DNA of 64,000 bases from Ceraceosorus guamensis (taxonomy: Eukaryota; Basidiomycota; Exobasidiomycetes; Ceraceosorales; Ceraceosoraceae): contig NW_020290052.1 in assembly GCF_003144195.1 (NCBI RefSeq), positions 1-64,000 of the forward strand. The letters are read 5' to 3'. Shown here piece by piece: positions 55,418 through 64,000 of this stretch; positions within the stretch are counted from its first letter, which is position 1; the number at the start of each line of letters is the position of its first letter. The notes below the pieces were generated by a model. It had not been told where the DNA came from and ran no database searches. It worked only from the letters and a program-made list of their open reading frames with translations. The translations under genes and the position numbers were made by a program.

Positions 55418-56221
55418 CTAATCTTCGGCGAGGTCGTCCTCTTCTAGAGCCTCGGCCTCAGCCTCTTCGTCGATCTCCTCGCCATTGCTGGTCTTGGCAG
55501 CTTTTGGAGCGGGCTCGTCATCCTCATCCTCCTCGTCCTCGTCGCCCTCGTCGTCGTCATCCTCGTCTTCGTCTCCCTCTCCCGCCTTGCGTTTCTTGCC
55601 AGAAACCGCATCATCCTCATCCTCGTCACTTGAAAAGAAGGGGCAGCCAGAATTAGCTCGCCTTTCGAGGCGCAATGTTGTGGCAGTTGACTCACTCTAC
55701 GTCCTCCTCGTCATCATCGTCTTCATCCTCATCTCCGTCCTCTTCCTCGCCATCCTCACCATCCTCGCTGCACGACCACAGAGCCTGCAATCAGTAATAG
55801 ACCTTGCGTCACGATATTGACGCGACTGGCACTCACTCCTCATCGCCCTCCTCCTACAGACACCAAGCAAGAAGCAAGAAAGGCAGACTCAAGTCAGCGT
55901 TGAGGACGACGAAATGGATGCAGACGCGTGCGAGTCACGCAGGAGCGCGTACCACGCGTTTCAAGTGAAACACTTCAACCGCCGTTGGGCGCCGGTCATT
56001 CCCTTTGATTCCTCTGCTATGGCCGAATTGAAGCCTGCGAATCGAGTCACGCGACGACTCACGAAATCCTCATCGTCTTCCTCGTCCTCGTCGTCATCGA
56101 CATCGTCGTCTGCCGTTTCGTCCAGCTTCTTGGTGGCCTCCTTGGCAGCTCCGCGTGGCTCTGCAGAGACTGCCTCGGCCTCGGCCAGCTCCTGGTTCTT
56201 GGTGTCAGTTGCGCCAGCCAT
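55418..56221 (-). CDS. Small highly acidic protein, probably nuclear, function unknown
   Basis: Four exons, 56221-56063, 55853-55837, 55767-55696 and 55628-55418, give 152 residues dominated by Asp/Glu runs. The second exon is only 17 nt (EEGDEE). A basic SGKKRKA patch resembles a nuclear localisation signal, followed by more acidic runs and the C-terminus ALEEDDLAED. The composition recalls prothymosin-like or histone-chaperone acidic proteins, but no signature such as the CHZ motif is visible. All joins keep frame (GTGAGT donors; TAG, CAG and AAG acceptors). Because every frame here is acidic-rich, the exact exon edges are less certain than in conserved enzymes. Confidence 0.65.
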
Positions 56222-57679
56222 TGTGACCGTTACGACCTCTTGAAATTATGTGGATAGATGGCCAGTTCGGGGAGCTTGAGTCAGAAGTTGATGTGAGCTT
56301 GGTGATGCTGTTGGTGGTAGAGCAGAGCGTTGTCCTAGACAGGGCTAGCGACTTCTTCTTGAGCTTGGATGGACCTGAAGGAGGCACACCTGTTGGCCTC
56401 GCTGAAGCGCGCGAAGTGGAGCAGCCATGCACCAACGCGGGTTCGGGGGGGGAAACAGGGAGAGCGGGGGGTTCTGTCTGCGTGTATGCGCGTGCATGCT
56501 GACGCGGCGCGTTGTCGACCCTGCCCTGGCTGTCTGCATGTGCGCCAGCGAACCTTGGCGTGTATAGCGCGTCAGCACGCGCAAATGCGACGGCAAACAA
56601 GAAGAATCACCCTGCAGCAGCAGTGTGCACGAGCCACTTCTAGCTGACTTTATCGCAAACGTGCATCACGCGCACGCTTGTGCACACAGCAACAGCGCAG
56701 CGTACTCACGATCGACCTGCCGCTTTGGGCGACGCGCTTGCTCATGCTCCCCGTAGACAGCAGCCCCAGGCCCATCTCACCGCGTGACTCTCTCGGCTGA
56801 GCTGTGTCTCACAGCAAAATGACGCGCGCGCGCACTCGCTACATGCTTTCCAGGGGGCAAGCGCGCGCGATCACACCCGGCCAGCAGCAGCATTCAGATT
56901 CTTGATTCGAAATTCACACTCATCGATCACGACTCACGTCCTTTGATGAGCCATGCAATCGTAATGTCAGTTTGCTTGGAGACCGAGACATGTATCTCTT
57001 TATCTCACCCTGCTATGTATATATATGGCTCGTCATTCGCGCGTATCGGATGGCGTTTGGGTCTCGGCCGAGTCACGAAAAGGAAAGTCATCTTTCGACT
57101 CGAACACGTTCAACCCCACCCCAATCCAAACACACACCAACGTCGCACGTACCGTCAGAGGCACGCACCATGAGCCCTTTTCTGTTGCAGATTGTGGAGG
57201 TGCAGTCAGAGTGTCATTTCGAGGTCTTTGAACGCAGCCCGGATAGGAACCATCAGACAAGCCTCTACGCCTCTCGTTGGCTGGAAAATCAACAGCAGGA
57301 ATTTTGAATCAAACGAAGAATCAAAATCTTGAATTTCAAGGATATGTCAAAAGCGTCGATTTCAAAGCGTGGGCGCACGTGACGGCACAGTCACGTGTCT
57401 CAGAAGCTTCGCGCAGCACGGCGCGCGCTTTCTGAATGATGAAGACACGGCAGGGCGAGCATCCCTGATCGTACCGTATGCGGGCGGTTAGGATCGAGAG
57501 TGATGTTGACCAGCCTTGAAGCGCCCGGCTGATTGCCTAACATCACGTACTTTGGATCTGTCTAGTCGGCGCGATCTCGTCCAAGACCACAGATCTTGAG
57601 AGACTCAAGGGCATCTTTGCCAGGCAAGGGGACACCGAGTGCCTGTGCGTCAAACGTACCTCCCTCTGCTGCTGCTATC
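56222..57679. other. Divergent promoter region
   Basis: This lies between the acidic-protein gene (minus) and the PHD-finger gene (plus). It holds a TATATATAT run at 57018-57026 and paired CACGTG boxes at 57376-57397. No gene was seen. Confidence 0.5.
57376..57397. promoter_or_regulatory. Paired CACGTG E-boxes
   Basis: Two CACGTG sites (57376-57381 and 57392-57397) with starts 16 bases apart, about 300 bases upstream of the PHD-finger ATG. The second is in a GTCACGTG context, the preferred site of Cbf1-type bHLH factors. Function is inferred. Confidence 0.5.
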
Positions 57680-60600
57680 ATGTCCACATCACCTCCTCTC
57701 TCATCTCCTGGACCTCAAGCTCGGTCCGAGCAAGTCTCGCGAGCTGATCTGGAAGCTCCAGCTGCTCAGATCACATCTACATCCAAGTCTCCTTCGCCCG
57801 ATTCTTCCTCTTCTGTAGTCATTGGCTCCAATGCAGGGAACGCATCCAACAAGGCTCCTCGAGGCCGAGGTAGGGCAGGTCGAGGAAGCAGCAAGGCTCG
57901 CCGAAGCTCGAGAAGCTCCGCCAAGCGTACCACCAGCGAGGGTCTGCAGACTCCAGCGATCGGCACCGACCAACCGCCCGATGAGACGGCTGGGTTGAAG
58001 GTGGAAGCACACACTGCGCAGGATGAGGTGGACGATGCTCAGGTGGATGGCATCACAAATCTGAAAGCTGAGACCGCCGACGTAATTTCTGGTCCCATGG
58101 AGGTAGAAGGAGCATCCTCTAGTAAATCTGCTACAACTCCAAGTGGAGCGGCGGCAAGGCTACATGTGGCTGACACCGAGCCAGGTGCTAGCGAGGCAGC
58201 AGAGGCAGTCGAAGCCGCAACGGATGGTGCCAAACTTGATTCATCGCGATCCAGCACTCGTCAGAGCGGCAGCGGTAGCCCTCATCCGGCAAGCGCCTCG
58301 GACAAACATAGGCAGAGAAGTACCAGCACCTTCAAAGAACTCGCTTCGCTTGGTTTGCACAGCTTCGGAGATGGTGAAGATGGACAACTTCCTCCTCGCA
58401 GGTCTCGTCGAGCTGCCAACAGCCCAGACAGGTCCACGGATGAAGTCAAAGAAGGCAGTGAGCCTGCGCAAGAGAGTAGAGTGGGGGAGCTGCAGAGCAC
58501 TGAGCTAGCCGCGAGCGCTGAAAGCGTGCCTGTGGACCAGAAGGAAGAGCACCTGCCTCCGGACTGGCAAGGGGAAGAGCTGGAAGGAGGTGAAGGAGAG
58601 ACACGATGTGTTTGCGGTAGCCCTGGTGAGTCAGCTCTTCGCAGCGATCTGTGAGCATGCGTTGAGGCTTACGCGTATACCTCGCTCTTGCAGATGAGAA
58701 TGTCGGGCTGATGATTCAATGCGACTCGTGCAAATGCTGGCAACACTGCATATGCATGGGCCTGCACACCGAGGACGACTGTCCTGACGTCTACTTCTGC
58801 GAGCAGTGCCGACCAGAGCTGCACATTACGCTGCTTCGCTCTCTCGGTGTCCTGCCTGTGAACAAGTCGCACAAGAAAGGCGCGAGCAAGGCACTCTCCA
58901 AACTCAATTCCAAGGACGCAAAGAGGGAGCTCAAGGAGGCGAAGCAGGCGGTTCTGCTGTTAGCAGCAGATAACGAAAGAAGGCGCAAGGCTGGGGAGGA
59001 GGTACTGACAGGCTGGTCAGTAGCGCACAACCCGGCGCTTGCGGCCCTAGCACCAAACAGCGGACGCCTGTCCCCTCCTTCACCAACGCACCCCCCTGGT
59101 AGCACCGGAGGAGCTCATCGTCGACAATCGTCAGATGCCCAAGGAACGCGACACGGTCGCAGCCAGAGCCGCGAGGAAGATTTGGCCCATCGACAAGGCC
59201 GAGCGAGCCCGAAGCGGCGAAGCACAATGAACAGCAGGGATAGCGCTTACGGATGGGAGCCCATCCCGCCAGGCTTGCTGAATGAGGATGAACAGTGGGA
59301 CGAACAGGGCAATGACAAGATGGACGAGGACGACCGCAAAGGCAACAAGCGCAAGCGTGGGCGCAACGAAGCGTAAGTACCTGGATCGGGCCATGTCTAG
59401 ATATTGCATACGTGCTGCGTCCCTGGATGCCACTGCGAACTGCTGCTGATGATCCTCCTCTCTTCTGGTCATCTCAGATCGCCATCACGGTCGCCTTCTC
59501 CCGCTGACGAACCGGCTGCCGACCACAAGCGCCGGAAGGTCGGCGGTGGCAACAGCCCTGGGCCCGAAGATCGAGCACGCGGTGCTTCGCCCGTGGGAGA
59601 ATCGTCTGGAAAGAAGGGCGCGGCGAAAAAAGGTGGGCCTGAGGACTCCTCCTCGAGCGCAGCCAAGCCCAAGCATCCCAATCAATACACCTATCGAGCG
59701 AAAGATAGAGCGATGGCCGCTGCATCTGCCGCCGCTGTCTACGCAGCAGGCGGTGCAGGGCCCAGCAGCTCGGCTACGCCGCAACAGTCTGGTGCAGAGT
59801 CTCCTTCGCCAAGCCCTCACAAGCAGCGCGCTACCGATCAGGCTGCCGGAGGTGCAAGGAGAGCCGCCCTCCGGGATCAGTCCGGAATCAGTCGAACCGG
59901 CACACCAACACCTCACCTGGACTCGATCAAGCCAGGAGGCAATCTGGGCATGCCTGAGCATCTGTTTCACCTTGCGCACTTGCTGAGCGGACACAGCTCC
60001 GAGGCTTTGTCCTTGCATCCACCCCTCGCCACCAAAGGCGTGCCGAGGTCTGGCGGAAGCCGCGGTGCAGCCAACAAAGAGGCGAGTGGCAATGATGCAG
60101 AGGGCTCATCTGCACCAGTTATCGAGCCGATGCCCTACACTTCGCAAACGCTCCACGAGCCACGGACCAAAATCAGATTCCCCCCCAAACGAATGACGCT
60201 AGGAGAGATGCGCAAGAGAGTGCGCAACATTGGAGAGTACGTGACCAGAAGTCAGGTGGAGGCCGTGGAGAGATCGCGGAGGACCAGGTTGCTGGGCATA
60301 AAGATTTCGCTGCCCGGAGACGCTGCTCTCTTAGCAGAAGTAGGAAAAAGAGAAGCTGAGGCGGATAGGAACAATGGCAAAGAAGTCATGGGTGATGCTT
60401 CTAAAGAGGAGGGCAGCGCACCTCGGGAAAAGTCAGATGCACTTGCTGATGCAGCCGGAGCAGATGCAGCAGGACAAGAGTCCCAGGAGCAGCTCCGAAG
60501 CTCTGCTGGCCTTACGACGGCTACAGAGCCTTCTGCAACGGCCACTGCGCACGCTGAGCCATCAGCAAACACAAGCTCAAACGAATCATCGCTCCCAGGC

Positions 60601-60711
60601 TCCGGTTCAGACACACCGCTGAGCATGAGGTTGGTTGAAGAGCTCTCGCGCGAATTGGCTAGGTTCAACCAGAGATTCGGAGGTCTGCCCGCTTACGGTC
60701 TTTCTGCTTGA
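57680..60711 (+). CDS. PHD-finger protein, Cti6-like (putative Rpd3-type histone deacetylase subunit)
   Basis: Three exons, 57680-58625, 58694-59372 and 59478-60711, give 952 residues. The frame is open upstream to 57596 but has no ATG before 57680. A disordered N-terminus contains an RGRGRAGRG patch. The PHD finger (about residues 309-362) is complete: RCVCG, MIQCDSCKCWQHCICMGL and YFCEQCRPELH give the C4HC3 ligands, split by intron 1 after the first Cys pair. A charged segment (KDAKRELKEAKQAVLLLAADNERR) follows. Near residues 775-830, RMTLGEMRKRVRNIGEYVTRSQVE resembles the C-terminal conserved block of Cti6. PHD fingers of this group read histone H3 tails and tether the Rpd3L complex; the assignment rests on arrangement and is moderate. 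Confidence 0.75.
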
Positions 60712-61324
60712 ATCTTCAATACGAGCCCGACCCTCGTTCTGCCAGACGTCTTTCTCTAGATCGTGATGGACCACTACTGTACCGCAGAATATCCACCCCA
60801 TTCACACGTCCGATCCGCGCGCAGCGTCGAGCATGGGTTGGTTTGCGTGGACAATCGACCTACATCTGTTGCTCTTCTGATCAGACCCCCATATGATCTT
60901 GTTGTACTAATACGATACATGTTTCTGAAGTACTGCCCAATCATTGCTGTAAGGACTCGTCTTGTGATTCGCAAATATATGCGTCGCGTCTGCTGTGATT
61001 CGCTACACACAGACAGATGGCCTGATGCGTTACCGCGTGAAAGGTGTGTCATCGCGAAGCTCTTCAAGCGATTGCACCGTCGTTTCGAGTACCTGGCTGT
61101 ATCCTTTGTCGTCGCTTTGGATGGTCGCCATGAGCTGCTGCTCGACGTGACCCGTTGCAGACCAGGATTTATGCCAAGACTCTCTCGTCGATCGCGACGA
61201 ACGTGATCTGGCGCAGCATCCGGCTGTCATGTGCATGATGGGTTGGGCTTGCACCAAGAATCCTCTCTCATCGTGTCGCGACGCGTTGCGTCTGGATGCT
61301 TACAGAATGAGCCGTCGAAAAATT
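60712..61324. other. Convergent 3' intergenic region
   Basis: This lies between the PHD-finger stop and the stop of the unrecognised minus-strand gene. No gene was seen. Confidence 0.5.
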
Positions 61325-62482
61325 TCACCTTTGATCCTTCGTGTCGCTGTGTTCGGCCACGTCAAAGCTCAGCCCGTCAACGTGCGCAGTGCTGAGCCGC
61401 TTCAGGCTATTGGCAAGGTCTCTATCCCTATCCGTATCGGGAGTTTGAGGTATTCCGCTCGTCTTTTCAGTCGTTGACCCTTCGACGCTCAACATCTGAC
61501 CGGCATGATCCACTTCGTGATCGTCCATTTCCTCTTCCACACCTGGCTGATCTACGCTGAAGCCCATATCGGCGTGCGAAGGGGTGCGACGCAAGGAAGC
61601 TGTGGCTGCTGCGATCGCGTGCATCGCCGAACCTTCGCCTGTACCCATAATGTCCGTCCCGCGCAGAGACTGTCTCTTGTCCGGCTTCGGTCGTTGTGGT
61701 CTGGCTAGAAGGGGCCCGGCGTGATCCTGCTGTGAAGTCTCTGCACTACCCACCCTGGTGTGCGCAAACGCATCGCGTTTCTCAGAAGAATGCAGACCAC
61801 CCTCATAGTCGGCCTTGCGCCTCTTCTCGTCTTCCCTGAGAGTATCTGTATCTGCCTCTCTCCCATCTAGCGTTCGGTTCATGCCCTTCCGAGCAGCGAA
61901 GGAGGGAAGTGGGCCCCTGACTGTCTTGGGAATTTCCAAAGCCCCAGCGACTGTGTCTGAGAGACGAGCGACTCTGAGAGAAGCTTCAGCTTCGGTCTCT
62001 CCGAGCAGCGTGGAGAAGAGGGAGCCCAGCATGCCCGATCGAGGAGCCACGCTGTATCCGGCCGATCCGCTCGCCATCCCACCAGCACCAGACAATCCCG
62101 ACTTTTTCTTGCCCAAGGAAGTATTCGACGATTCACTGCCAGCGGCATGTGGTGCATCCACGGGATCTGAAGATGTAGTAGCAGGCAATGTCCGTTTACC
62201 AGCTTGAGACCAGATATCCTTCCCGCTACTTCCTTTTGCTGGAGGAAGGAGCGCGAAAGAACTGGGAAGATCACGCTCGAAAAAGGCTTCCAGCACGGGA
62301 TTGGAGAGTGCGAGCATGCGAAAAGCCGGGAGCGAAATTAGAGCGGGCTCTGATGAGCTTGATGTGGAACCTGTTGGAAGCGAAGATGCGCCCGTCGATT
62401 GCTGGTCCGAACGGTCAGGCGAGCTGAGGGAGAGGCTCGGTGCGATGGGAGGAGCGAACGCCGCTTCATCCTGACCGCCCAT
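61325..62482 (-). CDS. Conserved-looking hypothetical protein
   Basis: A single open frame of 385 residues from ATG 62482. The most structured-looking part is the N-terminal segment around residues 48-80 (ALISLPAFRMLALSNPVLEAF...). The rest is charged and disordered, with a basic patch around 255-265 (RPQRPKPDKRQSLRG). I recognise no family. Codon use and the absence of stops over 1.1 kb, with no comparable frame opposite, support a real gene. The final codons read CAAAGGTGA; the GTGA could be a splice donor, so a downstream exon cannot be excluded. It is divergently transcribed from the nucleoporin gene. Confidence 0.55.
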   Translation of the reverse strand: MGGQDEAAFAPPIAPSLSLSSPDRSDQQSTGASSLPTGSTSSSSEPALISLPAFRMLALSNPVLEAFFERDLPSSFALLPPAKGSSGKDIWSQAGKRTLPATTSSDPVDAPHAAGSESSNTSLGKKKSGLSGAGGMASGSAGYSVAPRSGMLGSLFSTLLGETEAEASLRVARLSDTVAGALEIPKTVRGPLPSFAARKGMNRTLDGREADTDTLREDEKRRKADYEGGLHSSEKRDAFAHTRVGSAETSQQDHAGPLLARPQRPKPDKRQSLRGTDIMGTGEGSAMHAIAAATASLRRTPSHADMGFSVDQPGVEEEMDDHEVDHAGQMLSVEGSTTEKTSGIPQTPDTDRDRDLANSLKRLSTAHVDGLSFDVAEHSDTKDQR

Positions 62483-63269
62483 GGCAAGCTATCGCTGCAC
62501 GCGCGGTCGTAGTGTTGCAGAAATGGTGTCCAGGCAAAGATCATCAAATTTGCCTGACGTGTGTATGAGCGGTGCTTGTAAACATTTATCTTGAAGGAGC
62601 TTTGCTGATGATTGCAACGTGACGTGCGGGCCGCGGACACTACTATCACAAATGTGAACTTCGGTAAGATGCAGCCGGCAATCAGTCAGTGTCAGGGTCA
62701 AGCTGGCATCGCAAATGCAGGTGAATGAAGGTGAGTGTGAATATGAGCATGCACGCATCCTCGCCGCACACCTTCTTGACGAGCATCATCAAGGGAGGCC
62801 CTGAGCGCCCCGCACGGTGTCTCGTCCTTCTTTCCGTACGAGACGTCGAACGCGTTCGAGGATGCTGAGCAGCCATGCATGCACCCACCCACTCATGATT
62901 TCCCATCACGCAGACCTGCTGCTGCTCTCGACGAACTCGTTCGCTCAAGGCTTTGACTCCTCATGTCGGCCTCTCCATCCTCGTGTCGTCAGCAACTTGA
63001 GCTTGGGTTGAAGCGGAAGCTGAGCTCGCGCCTGCGCCAGGACATCTCGCTAGCAAGCACCCTCGGTCGCTCTCTGAGGTGTCCTCCCTTCTCAGCATCG
63101 CGTGCACTCTTCCTCATCAGTCATTCGGACGCAAATCGTCCGCCGTCATCTGCTGCATCTCGCTCTTCAATGCGCAGGTAAAAGTGGAGCTGGGGATTCT
63201 TTTAGGAAGCCTCTGTGCAGGCTTGCGAAGACCGAGTAGAATCGCAACACCGGCGGAGTGTGGAGCAAG
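62483..63269. other. Divergent promoter region
   Basis: About 790 bases between the unrecognised minus-strand gene and the nucleoporin start. It contains CATGCATGCA at 62874-62883. No gene was seen. Confidence 0.5.
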
Positions 63270-64000
63270 ATGCCGGACTATTCAATCTCTGTCGGAGAAG
63301 CTGGTGAGAATGAAGCCGAGGTGAGTTGACAGCTCAAATGCGAGCATCGCACATGCAGTAAATGAACGTGCGCTACAACGGCGTTTAGACTGCTGATGCA
63401 CGCCCCTTTCTTGTCCTGGACGTCGCAGTTTCTCACCCTGCGTCAACTTAGCTTGGGCGTCAAGGCACGGCTATCAAAGCCATTGGATGTCAAGGCAAAT
63501 AGGACATCAGTGAATCTCTTGGCAGTATCGTCGCGCAGAGGACTGCTTGTTGCTGCCACTGATCAAGGTGAGTGTAGCGCTCCACGTGGCTTGACGTTGG
63601 CTGGATCGGGGTGGAGGGACGCAAGCGAGCGTGATGGCATGAGATATAGCCCTGTCTTACACGTCTCCCGACAACTTGCACTGTCACTCCCTTAACAATA
63701 GGTCTAGCTATACACGCTCTCAGCTCGCTACGGTCAACCTTTAGCGAATCGAAGAAGAACACGACGGTGGAGCCGCAGCCTATCCAGAGAATACCGACAC
63801 CGGCTGCCGTCTCGTTCCTCCGATTTGCCGATGATGATGAAAGGATTCTCGTTGGACTGGAGAATGGGGCGCTGGCAATCTGGACTCTGGAGCACGCGCT
63901 CGATGGTAATGTGAGTCGCAGGAAGGATGATGTATTGCGACGAAGCGGGCCTTGCGCCTAGATTACGGGTGGGCCACAAGCTGATCGCGTCTTAACCATT
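63270..64000 (+). CDS. Nucleoporin Nup159/Nup214-type, N-terminal beta-propeller start (partial, continues off the right edge)
   Basis: Visible exons are 63270-63320, 63429-63567, 63702-63910 and 63962 to the edge. Joined, they begin MPDYSISVGEAGENEAE, then FLTLRQLSLGVKARL, SVNLLAVSSRRGLLVAA, GLAIHALSSLRSTF, SFLRFADDDERILVGL, GALAIWTLEHALDGN and ITGGPQADRVLTI. The NLLAVS-x-RGL-x-VAA block and the blade spacing match the seven-bladed propeller at the N-terminus of Nup159/Nup214, which binds the DEAD-box helicase Dbp5 on the cytoplasmic face of the pore during mRNA export. All joins are phase-matched. The third intron is only 51 nt. The FG-repeat and C-terminal parts lie outside the window. Confidence 0.8.

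Noticed and set aside
1-64000. Secondary-metabolite or resistance gene cluster
   Set aside because: Neighbouring genes belong to unrelated housekeeping and regulatory families with separate promoters.

Overview
The window looks like nuclear DNA of a basidiomycete fungus, most likely a smut relative (Ustilaginomycotina). The reasons are short introns with a near-uniform GTGAGT-type donor, long serine-rich disordered proteins, and intergenic DNA full of TCACGACT/AGTCGTGA words of a kind I associate with smut genomes. Genus cannot be fixed from sequence alone. No rRNA, tRNA, CRISPR array, phage or convincing transposon was seen. Gene models below were built by hand from reading frame, splice signals and protein-family conservation. 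Genes are interrupted by up to 13 introns and separated by gene-free stretches of up to 5 kb.

Left part (1-26 kb): a MAPEG-like membrane protein cut by the window edge (minus strand), a short-chain dehydrogenase/reductase with a TATA box (plus), a serine-rich protein with a small Cys-rich motif (plus), a large PH-domain protein (minus) and a second large disordered protein (minus). The last two share an unusual FFGEAPP motif. Three long gene-poor stretches lie between these genes.

Middle part (26-46 kb): a secreted type-B carboxylesterase (minus), a SET-domain/Tad3 tRNA-deaminase fusion (plus) that converges with a GT15 (Kre2/Mnt1-type) mannosyltransferase (minus), then a 2107-residue Ash1-like histone methyltransferase (plus). 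The mannosyltransferase contains four exons of 13, 10, 6 and 11 nt, and a 65-base assembly gap lies in its last intron.

Right part (46-64 kb): mitochondrial malate dehydrogenase (minus) with a predicted 4-nt exon, a GRAM-domain membrane protein (minus), a short acidic protein (minus), a Cti6-like PHD-finger protein (plus), an unrecognised protein (minus) and the start of a Nup159/Nup214-type nucleoporin (plus, cut by the window edge).

These are dispersed housekeeping and regulatory genes, not an operon or a metabolic cluster. The main signals worth following are the microexons in two conserved enzymes, the SET-Tad3 fusion, the FFGEAPP motif pair and the dispersed TCACGACT words.
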